Of a stretch of 64,000 bases of DNA, positions 52,467 to 61,804 are shown piece by piece. Origin of the DNA: Phytophthora quininea (lineage: Eukaryota > Oomycota > Peronosporomycetes > Peronosporales > Peronosporaceae). The notes beneath the pieces were generated by a model. It was given only the letters and a program-made list of their open reading frames with translations, searched no databases and was not told the origin of the DNA. How positions within the stretch are numbered: the first letter of the stretch is position 1; the number at the start of each line of letters is the position of its first letter. Position numbers and translations under genes: made by a program. Where the stretch lies: contig JAAVTG010000519.1 in assembly GCA_011947345.1 (NCBI GenBank), positions 62,001 through 126,000 of the forward strand, given 5' to 3'.

Positions 52467-53347
52467 ATGTTGGACCAGGCCTGTGAATAGTCACAACATG
52501 TTGGATCTTACAAATAGCCTGTGTTTGGTACGCACCTGATGTCATGGAAATTCCTGCCGTCGTTGTTTGATCCTACTAGCTCCACTGCAGTCAGAATAGC
52601 CTTCATCGCGTCGTTAACAGAGCTATTCGCAGATGTATTACGGCCTTCAGTGTCGGTAGTGGCGACCTCTGCTACCGACGGCTTGTTCGCCGCTCCCACG
52701 GTAGCGCCTTCTGCACCGGCGATAGTTTTCTCGGCAGGCTTCGGTCTGCGCGGTATCGGTCCATCTTCACCTGAACCAACCTCTTTCGCATTCGCTCGCG
52801 TGTTTGGCTCCGCGTTTACGGCATCCCACCTGCTTGCGTCTCCTTGGTCTGAACTGGCGAGCGCTTCTGCGCGACGTTCTTCCCTTTGGACGCTTGATGG
52901 TTCGCCGCCTGTTGGCTGCGTCGTCGGTGGCGTTCACGACGGAGGTCCTCCAGCTGCTGCTTCTACTGCGTCGGTGTCACGTTTCGGCACACCGCTTTGC
53001 CCATCGTCGTGACCATCGTGCTGCGAATTCGCCGTCGTGTTGTGTGTCTGGCAAAAGCTCAAATCTGCAAAGCACCACATCTGCCACCCAACGGTCCAAC
53101 GACCTGACCCCTGGCGCACTTCCCCATCCGACGTGTATCTGGATCTTCCCGCAATGCCCTGCCCAACCAGCAGCACACCCTGAACCTGTGCATCACTAGT
53201 CTTTATCACATAGCAACTCAGTATAAGTTATTTCACTATGCAAAAATGAGGCTTAATTTCAAATATGTTGGCCCTGCCAACATTTTTAGAGACGCTGCGA
53301 AAACCTGACAACGAAATCTGTACCGATCTGTTGGCATGGTCCAACAT
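52467..53347 (-). mobile_element. Candidate TIR-bounded element with unrecognised minus-strand gene fragment
   Basis: ATGTTGGACCAGGCC at 52467-52481 and its inverted near-copy at 53333-53347 (one mismatch) could be terminal repeats of an 881-bp element. The minus strand inside has a Gln/Asn/Asp-rich start (near 53.1 kb), a basic helical stretch and SVNDAMKAILTAVELVGSNN, GRNFHDI before a GTGCGT donor-like site at about 52535. The protein is not recognised. No target duplication found, so the element call is weak. Confidence 0.3.
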
Positions 53348-53816
53348 GTGGGGCTTAAAGGGTTAAAGACACGGAGACATAACTGCCCAGGCGCTTGAGG
53401 CGAGCTGCATCATTACACTTACATGGTGGCATGCTGTATTATAGCTGTGTTGTAGGAATTACTTCATACGTCCTTGAACTAGCAATAGGTACATTATGTC
53501 GTATCTTTAGAGTGACCACACCGAGGTGCTATTAGCGCTCCATAATGTCGTATTTGACATCAAGATAGCATTACACAGCGCCACCAGGGCGGCAAAACGC
53601 TAAACAGATTTAGCTTTAAGGCTATCGGGGCCACATCTGGAGGCAAATTTGGCTCAGAAAATAGCACCAGCGGAGTGGGGAGCAGGCATCAAAATGTCCG
53701 AGAAATGAATCTCACGACACTTTCATGAGCAAGCACCATGTTATTTAAAAGCGCTTTCGGATAGTTAGCGCGTCGCAGACTGCGAAATACTGAAATCGAG
53801 CAAGTTCTCACCCAAA

Positions 53817-54106
53817 ATGACGAAGACTGATAGGGCATTTAATGCGGGTAATGGCCGCACCGGTGCGAATTTTGCTTCGTTTGGTGCTAACAAGTACTCA
53901 ACTCGAGTTTTGGCAGCTAATTATAGGATAGCAATAGCCTCCAGCGGTGTGGTCACTCTTAGTTCGGCACAATACAGTGTATTGATCATTATCCCGGCAC
54001 TTTGCCTGATTAAGGCTGACCCGACGACAGTTCCTCCAATTGCTCGAACAGATTTCTTGAAAGATCCCTTCCAGAGCAAGTGAAGTCGATGCCGTTTAAC
54101 GTTCAT
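53817..54106 (-). pseudogene. Unrecognised protein fragment with one in-frame stop
   Basis: A single minus frame reads SFKKSVRAIGGTVVGSALIR, INTLYCAELRVTTPLEAIAI, a stop at 53921-53923, then AAKTRVEYLLAPNEAKFAPV, RPLPALNALSVF. Protein-like character on both sides of the stop in one frame suggests a once-functional segment of about 100 aa. The family is not recognised. Probably TE-derived given the setting. Confidence 0.4.
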
Positions 54107-54297
54107 TCAGTTCCCACTTGAGAATCGAGAAGTCTGACTCGATAGATGTCATGTTGGCAAACCGGTAGCCAAACCACTGCAAAATCGTCGTAAATTTCTT
54201 CGTCTAGAGAAGCAGCAACACGCTTTTGGCTAAGCATAGTTCGCGATGCCCGCGCTCAATGCTCAACAGATTCAGCTAAAGCATCTGTTCAATATCG

Positions 54298-54754
54298 CTA
54301 TAGTCTGTCGCGAAGCGGCTTCGAAATATCCTTGGAAAACTCTCTTGGTGCAATAAGGACCGGTACCTGTACCGTCACCGGCAGGTGCAGTAGATGGAAC
54401 AGCTTCATTGTTGCTGTCTTGTTCTGCTTGGACGAATTATATACCTCCACGATCAGCTGGGGGACCAGCCGTTGCGTAGGCCAACTTTCGCCGACCTGGG
54501 TTTCGGGCGATTGTTGTTGGTGACTGCGTGGAAGCCACACTTCTGACGATTTTGTGCTGCTTGCAACACCACACTACAACCTTTAAGATACGTGTACAAT
54601 CATGTTGCCATGGATGAATTGAAGTCAAGAATTTTGTTTTACGTTTCTTTTCAGGTTTTAGTTTCTTGCCACGGACATGTGCTCTATTTGCTTTCAATAC
54701 TTGGGAGCCTAGTTTCAACTCAAAAGCATAATTAGATATTACGGCTGAATTCAC
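54298..54754 (-). other. Overlapping short minus frames, unassigned
   Basis: Two overlapping frames (54754-54437, Lys/Arg-rich; 54540-54298 with MWLPRSHQQQSPETQVGESW). The second shares a 'VWLPR' step and a following Glu..Val-Gly with the frame at 26771-26547, hinting at a common mobile source. No function assigned. Confidence 0.25.
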
Positions 54755-55157
54755 CTCGACATAATTGGCAGTGATGTGCGTTTTTATGCCACAGTGAAAC
54801 TAAATTTATGGATAAGTCTATATTCTGCATTATCCGATTTTACGAACGTTTGGTGGTTTGCCCAAAGGCGCGGGAACAAGTTTTCACACTCCCACGATCT
54901 AAAGAGTGTTGCCGACAGTAAATGACTTCATGGTCGAGGTATCGACGCCTTCGAAACATGTGGATGTCGCTTTTAAGTGAAAGGCGGCAAGACCTTGTGC
55001 ATTCGTCCACCCACATGTCCACACGTCCCTCCGATAAATATTCGAATTTGGAATGAGCATGTGTCAAAACACCAGGCGTTCAGATGATTCGTCAACTGAC
55101 AAGATCCGTCAGATCCAACTTAAACCGATACCTCGCGAACATGTTCTAGCCAAGCTA

Positions 55158-55728
55158 CACTGGTAACCGCAATTAGTCTCAGTTGCAAAATAGTCTCATC
55201 CGTGAATTAGTCTCACTTCAGAATAGAAATATTATGTGCTGCGCGAAAGCTTTTCAGTGTTTGGGAATTAGTGGAACGAGCGCAAAATTGCCTGAATTAA
55301 AGCTGAGGAATGGCAGAACACCAAGTGGAAAGATGGATCATGATCGGACAAACTCAAGAATCCTGGGAATAAGTTCTTCCTCTCGCTCGCGGCTGATTGT
55401 GTGCGCGAGGCAAACTCCCAACGTGACAAGCATGGCTTAAACGATGCGAGGAAGGCGATGATTAGGTGCGGTTTATCCCTCGGTTTAGTTGATATTTGGA
55501 ACCCTTCCCAACTGTATCCGCACTTGCAGGAAATGATTTGTAAGTATCCTGCAGACTTTGTTGGCAAGACGGACAACGGCGACTGTGATGGTAGCAGAAG
55601 TGATACTAAATCACCACACCATAGTTAGTGTGTGTTCTGATATAGTATCACTTACACTCACTATTGTGAAAAAATATAAAAGATCTTACACAAATTAGTC
55701 TCGATAAGACTAATTGCGGTTACCAGTG
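55158..55728. mobile_element. 571-bp TA-flanked TIR element (Tc1/mariner-like MITE)
   Basis: CACTGGTAACCGCAATTAGT at 55158 and its exact inverted copy ending at 55728, both continuing CT, are flanked by TA on each side (55156-55157 and 55729-55730), the duplication of Tc1/mariner elements. Short subterminal copies of AATTAGTCTC follow both ends. A plus-strand coding trace occupies the middle. Too small to encode a transposase, so non-autonomous. Confidence 0.85.
55350..55628 (+). pseudogene. DNA-binding-like coding fragment inside the 571-bp element
   Basis: One frame reads KNPGNKFFLSLAADCVREAN, SQRDKHGLNDARKAMIRCGL, then IWNPSQLYPHLQEMICKYPA and ends with stop at 55626-55628. The helical pattern and the 'ARKAMIRCGLSL' step look like a helix-turn-helix or Myb-like domain of a transposon protein. 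I cannot place it in a family. It overlaps no other gene. Confidence 0.4.
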
Positions 55729-55730
55729 TA

Positions 55731-56600
55731 ACGATAAATTGGGCTCGATGCACAGTGCACCGAAGAACCCCTCGGCTGATCACAGCACACCATCAAGAAA
55801 AATTAACCATTTCAACAGTGGCCAATGTTCAGAACCCTGTATTCTAGCTGTTTTGCGAAATCGGTGCAACATTCGAGGAGAACATTTCGCTGCAGTGGGA
55901 ACGCGTCTCTCCAGCGTGTTTGCAAGTGCTCAGGGCATGACACATTTTCCCTTAAAGCCATTGTACGACAGTGATGTATCCTCTCCAGAATTTGCGGCAG
56001 CTCGTATTTCACAGTCACTGGATCGATACACGAAGGGCGCTGAGTGTGCTCGGGCGTCGTTGCTGCAAGATTGAGATGAGATTGTAGATCCATCCAAATT
56101 CACTCGGAGCATGGTTATTTCGGTAAACCGGTGTCATGGAGAGTTTAGACAAGGGAGAGATATCAAAAGATGATTGAATAGGAGTTGGACATACGTAATC
56201 TCTTGAATACCGTTTTTCTTTCTTTGCGGTTTAAAGGTCTTTCCAAAATATGCTTTCCTCGCTTATTTAGTGACCAAACAGTCAGCAAAGACGTCGCTGA
56301 AGTTGGTGCTTTCCTTAATGTGGCCGAATTCTGCTACGTGCAGTAATGCTTCGGAGTCGCGTGGCGGAATTACGATACTTCGCAGGTTTCGTCGAAGAAC
56401 AGCGCATTTAGATCACTTGGGCTGCTATTACAAACATTTGAAGATTCGTCTGAGCTGGAAGCACAGTGTGGTTATGGCAATATCCGTGCCGGTGCCGTGA
56501 CTCTTACAAGTTCCACAGCTGCCTGGAGAAGCACATACCTTCTCGAGTAATGAAACAGCAGGGGTTGGTTTGGGAAGGGTCCATCGTCATTGAAAATATG
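55731..56600. other. No gene recognised
   Basis: Short, stop-interrupted frames on both strands, none with a recognisable domain. Confidence 0.35.
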
Positions 56601-56649
56601 TAGCCACGGAGAAACTTCAATTTGGCAATACACACGTCCTCCGAATTCC

Positions 56650-57454
56650 TCTGCTCTAGTACGATTCACGTAGTGTGGTGTGGAGATTTTTCCAAGATGT
56701 GGCGGCCAACCGTCGCCTCCGCCATTGGCGGATAAAGGAGGGCGATTTGAACTGATTGCAACGTGAGGCGAAGGTTCGTTGCGAGTCACTATCCCCGAGT
56801 GGTCACAATTTGTGAATCGTCGCCTAGTCGTTAACTCTTCGAATGGGTGGTGCCGACGACGCCGCTCATATTTCACTTTATATTTGTACAGAATCGTCGG
56901 GAAGAGTAGATTCAGAGAGAGTAAGAGCCCGCGAGGGCGATACAAACAGAGCCGAATTCCCCCGACTTCCCAAGTGGCTAAGCGTCCTAGGTAAGCACCT
57001 TGCCCTGTTGTTGTGGGTTTTGCCAGCCAGCGAACACAGACCTTCGTGAAGCGAGTGGTCGTTTGGTCGAACCAATATTGAAGAGCGGTAGCCAGAGTGT
57101 ATTTTGGTTCGACCCTATTAGTAGGGAGTGTTAGGCGAAAGGGCCCTTGTGTGGAGTCCTAGTCGCATTCCAACGTGACTTTCAGCTGGAGTTATACTTT
57201 GTCGCCCCCGCAAGAGAGTCCACGGGACTAGGCAACCTTCGTCTGCTGGTGCACGGGTTTTGAGTGTGTGAGAGAGTGTTTGGACGTACAGGCGAAGGCT
57301 CGTGCCTGTAGCGTCGGTTTATATTTGCCTACAGCGTAGACAGTAAATGGAGGCCACACCGGCTCGGGCAGGGTCGGATCTGATTTCTTCAGATCACGCC
57401 CAACATTCGCCTGACGTTCTGGAAAGTATATTGCTGTGTGTGGAAGCTCGCTGT
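56650..57454 (+). mobile_element. LTR-like region and gag start of another retroelement
   Basis: From about 56.65 to 57.34 kb the sequence is non-coding with promoter-like AT patches (CACTTTATATTTGTACAG) and 'TTTATATTTGCCTACAGCG' before ATG at 57347. That ATG opens a short frame MEATPARAGSDLISSDHAQH ending at 57451, as expected for a gag start after a leader. The solo LTR at 57455 then follows immediately, cutting it off. The LTR call is by position and composition only. Confidence 0.4.
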
Positions 57455-58324
57455 TGTGGTGAAGCACTTTCCCGGAAAATGTGTCAATACGGGAACCCAG
57501 CATACTGGATCCAGACTCAGATCCCAGGATCATATATGGGTACATCGCGGAAGCAATGGATCCAAGCGTGGGAGATCCAGATCTGCAAGTGGGACCGTTC
57601 CAGATGTAGAGCTGGCACACCAGAGGACTGACCAAGCGACAACATCCAGCGGCAGGTATAGAAATGGTGCAGATGATAGGTTTTAGGATGGGATCTCCAT
57701 GGATCCACTCATAATTTGCTTAATACAGAGTCGAATTTGCCTTGTACACCACAAGCGCCTTCCTAGTGCCTAAGACTACGGGAACTACATTGGCCCAGTC
57801 AAGCTATGTCGGGATCATCGCGAATCAAGCAGTGCTCGGGTGATCTGGATAGTATATTGGTCAATCCACTCGCAGCCTGGATCCACTGATAGCAAGTGCG
57901 GATCCGAAGTCTACTGGAGTTATTACTTGGCCAGGACGACTGATCGACCCTCAGCCCCTCAAGACCACGCTATTGGAAGCGCCAAGTAAGGAAAAGACCC
58001 CCAGCATACCCCTCAAGGCAACCCCAACCTGGATCCAAGATCCAGCCCCCAGATCCAAGTAGATCCAAGCGATTACTGGTCTGGCAAATATTCAAGAACG
58101 CAGAGAGAAGATTCTTACGCTGCTCTGATCTCCTACGTCCCGCCAGGACGTTCGATCTTCATAGATCAAGCATCCTCGAAGCACCCGAAGAGCAGATCCA
58201 GCCCGCCGACGGGTACACAAGGTGAGCACAACTTCAGCATCCTCACGGATATCAGAGTACCCCCTCCGTTAGTCGGTGTCTGGGCGCAGTGGAAGCGGAT
58301 TTTGATAAACCGCGCTACACCACA
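57455..58324 (+). mobile_element. Solo LTR, same family as elements A and B
   Basis: 870 bp from TGTGGTGAAGCACTTTCC to CTACACCACA. Clear collinear match with the LTR of A and the split solo LTR at 7.8-10.9 kb, including the regions around GACTGATCGACCCTCAG and GATCCAGCCCGCCGACGG. No internal region follows. Inserted in the retroelement gag start at 57.35-57.45 kb. No target duplication is visible (GCTGT on the left, ATTTT on the right). Confidence 0.8.
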
Positions 58325-59465
58325 ATTTTGTTTATGTTAGCTGAAGTAGTAATCGCCAAACGATCCATCTCCTTTTCCGTTTCTTCAGCAGCGTTAGTGT
58401 CAGTTCTGTGAGGCACAAGTTAAAATTTCCGCAAGTATTAGCATCGTCCTTTGCACTTTCCACATCGGTAGTGACTGCAGTGATCGTATATCTTGGCATT
58501 AGCCTGGTCTATGTTGTGTTCCGTATATTGTAGGCGCTGATCTACTTAGTGGTTTTCTCTTGCTTCCCTGAAAGCGAAGTGGGGGTCTCATTCACAGGTT
58601 GTGTCCAAAGAGAGAGAAGTGTTTTATGGTCTTTTATCAGATTCACCTGAAACGTGGTCTTGATTCTACTACTTTTGGGATTGAACCATGACCTCTGTTT
58701 GTGGCTTCACCAACAACCAGATTCAGCACATTTTCATGGGCGTGAACAGCCACCGATAATAGGACGGTTTTCTGCGATTGTGGCGACAATGGTTGAAGAA
58801 CCCTCAGCAAGGGAGTAGGAAAGATTTGGCATGTCTTCCGCTGTTGCAAAACAAGGCGATTAAAATAATGCTTCGAGCCACAAGATCAGCATTATGCGAA
58901 TATCGCGTTTGCCTGTTGACCTGGGATCTTGTTAGGTTGTCCTTGCTTCCGAGGAATGAGCTTTTACTTTCGTACAGTATATCTACTGTAATATTTTGGT
59001 TGGAGCTGTCACAAAACGGAGTAGCTTTTAGATTTCGCTTATGCTGGGATAGAAAGCAGCAAAGTGCTGATAAGCCCAACGCAACAGAGATTAATTAGCG
59101 TTCTATCCGCAAGTCAAAACTACTTGGGCGTTTTCAATCTCACAGAAGCAAAAAGACAGGACAATTTAACTCGGGTACTGAGCAGATGACGCTGCAGGCG
59201 CGTTAGACGCAGTGCCTCAAACATCACGAAATGTTTTTTTTTCAAACTAAAATTTTTATCCCAGCCTTCGCGTAGCCCCAGTTTCATCTGTGTATACGTG
59301 AGGCTCCTATGACTAGCGTACGCTGCGGCAACCAGCAAAGTTTTCTTTCGCTCACACTTCGAATAAACTTGAATTTTGCTGTGACGAGCTAGGACCGGAA
59401 AAAGCACCCGTTTGTGGTACGTCGTCATGACATATTGTTTTTATTTTGTCAACTGGCGGCTGCAG
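58325..59465. other. No gene recognised at the island's right edge
   Basis: Short frames only. The transposon island gives way to the downstream region of the coiled-coil gene here. Confidence 0.4.
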
Positions 59466-61770
59466 CTACAAACAAAGCACGTTTGCATGTAGCTGTCGCT
59501 CGGCTTCATAGGCTGCGATTAGCTCCACGAACTCACGCCACTCTGCTGATTACATTTTCCTCGTTACTATTAGCCGAGCATCTTTTTCGTATCATCCTTC
59601 CTTACCTGATTCGTCTGGCGCTGGCTTGGAAATGTTGTTCTCGTTCTACACCCAACCATAAATCTTAGTAGCTTGATCTGCTAGATACTACCACATTACA
59701 GAGGCATACATTTTCTTCCAGAATGGGATCCGACAATGGCACTAGCACAACTTTGCTCTCACATGCCGACGACTTCTTCGCGAGCTTTTCCAGTTCGAGA
59801 GCGTGGACTTTCTGCATTGCATGGATCTGTTGCTGCGCATGTTTAAGCTTGACGTCGGCTTTACCCTTGGCTAAAGTGATCACGGCAACTTCTTTTCCAG
59901 TTCATTGACCTGCTTCCTTTTGGTCTGCAGATCGTTCGTCAATCCCTGACGCACTGCCAACGTGATTTCCAAGTGCTCCTTCTGCTCATCAAACTTAGTC
60001 TTGAGCGACATATTTTTCTTTTCAAACAGCCGCGTCGACTTGGCCAGTGTGGACTCGAGTTGGTTGATCGTCTGGCGATCATTTTTCAGCTGAGTCTCCA
60101 GCTGAAGAATGCGACCTTTCGAGACACCAACGCTACTTCACGATCACTCTGGCGAACGGCGAACTCGCTCGCCTGGCGATGGATGGCTTCCAATACGTCT
60201 TTTGTCGTCTTGATCTCAGCGTTGAGGTGCTCTCGACACTCCACGACGGACTTCTTCAGTAAATGATGCAAGCTACGGACGTCTTTGGAAAACTGAAGCA
60301 ACTTGGCCTTCTCGGCGTGGTGCTTGTTAAGACGCTGCTGGCGCTCCTGATCAAAGCTGACAAGCTGATCTTTGTTCTCGAGCAGGAGTTTGCTTTCGCG
60401 TTGCTCAAATTGCTGGCGTTGCAGCTCATTTTGTATTGTCTCCTGCGATACTCTTGCCATTAGTTCCACAACCTCTTGTTGTGCGTGCTCGAACCGATCT
60501 CGCTCTTGCAAAAGCATTTGTAGTTCCTCTGTAATGCGACCCTGCTCCATCTGAAGTGCACGATATTTTGCCTCTCCACACTCGCGCTGCAATATTTCAT
60601 CGCTGAGGTCGTTTCGCAACTTATCGTTCTCACTCTGGAGCTCGAGTTTCACCTTTATCAGAGCTGCGATCTCACGCTTCCATAGCTCGGCTTCTGTCGA
60701 GAAACGTGCTTGCTGGTGTTGCAGTTGAGACTCCCTCTCCTTCGCAAACGTCAACTTGTCGAGCGACGCCTCTTCTTCCCGGGCCAGTAGTTTAGCTTCA
60801 AAGCCTTCTTTCACGTTTGCGAGTTGTTGGCCAAATAGTTCACTCGCTTGCTCTGCAGCGATTAATTTTTGCTCCAAGTTTTGGACCATAGTGCGTGTTG
60901 TGGTTGCTTCAGCTTCGAGCTGCGAGTTCGCACGTTAGTCGTTCCACCTGAGCTTGTAGTGAAGCTAAGACCCCGGTAAAGGCAACCGAATCTGCCCCCG
61001 CGACTGGAGTCGTGCTGGAACTTTCAATTAATGCGGTCTTACGGAGTTTGGCCTTGAGTGCGATTTGAGGTTCTCTGCTTGCATGCGATTGTCTTTCTTC
61101 AGCGCTGTTTACCGGTGGAGTGTTTAATGCCACAGCAGGTATTGCCAACTCCAGAAATGAAAGGTTGTCTGAGCGCACCACAGCAGGGAAGAGCTTTGAT
61201 GTTGTCGATGTTGGTGTGCTAATGGAAAGCGAAGACTGGCGTCTAGCTTTTGGTTTTCTGGGGTATATTACAACGCAATATCAGTAAAGACAATAGATTC
61301 GCTTAGCGCACATCATACTTTGCGGAAAAGATGGAGATCGCGGCTTCGTAGTAGTACTGAGGCCTTTCCGCGCAGTCTGCACAGGGCAAAAAGGAGAGGA
61401 GTACACTTGAGACCCAGTCAATTCAAAGAGAACCAAAAGCAGCACTCACAAGCTTGCTCGGACCCACTGCTGGCTTAGGCGGTGGTGGCGCGAGCGACGC
61501 GTTGATTCTCGAAGAAAAATCTAAGCGGAAGTCTGCACTGGGACTAACCAAGACAATCAGTCTAAACGTTGAATCTTCAAAACATGAGTACGCCACCGAC
61601 CTTCTGGATCGACTTGGGCTAGACAAACGCGCCTCGTCCTCGTCCTCCTCTAGAAACCCAAACACTTGCTGGTCGTCCAGGTCGTCGAAGTTGACATCGC
61701 TGCTGCTTGAGGGCGACTCGGAGCCTGACCCACGGCGACTCATCGAAAGCGGTTCCAACCCCTCGGACAA
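59466..61770 (-). CDS. Coiled-coil protein of unknown family
   Basis: Exon 1 is 61770-61450 (acidic, Ser-rich, with DVNFDDLDDQQVFGFLEEDE), then a 192-bp intron (GTGAGT..CAG). The next part, 61257-59665, starts with a Ser/Thr-rich linker and runs into about 450 residues of near-continuous coiled coil (for example ELWKREIAALIKVKLELQSE and ERDRFEHAQQEVVELMARVS). Frame breaks occur near 60920, 60115 and 59895, and the intron phase is off by one, again pointing to small indels. A last exon ending at 59466 (WREFVELIAAYEAERQLHAN) is plausible using GTATGC..AG; otherwise the frame stops at 59665. Probably a structural or cytoskeletal/centrosomal protein; no family recognised. Confidence 0.6.
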
Positions 61771-61804
61771 GTCGAAATACCGTTTCTGATTGCTAAGCTA
61801 TATT

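Noticed and set aside
52521..53012. 163-aa plus-strand frame, Ala/Ser/Phe-rich
   Set aside because: Reverse-complement shadow of a more protein-like minus-strand series; no start context or domain.
59120..59428. 102-aa minus-strand frame next to the coiled-coil gene
   Set aside because: Basic, no motif, no splice support; likely downstream non-coding sequence.
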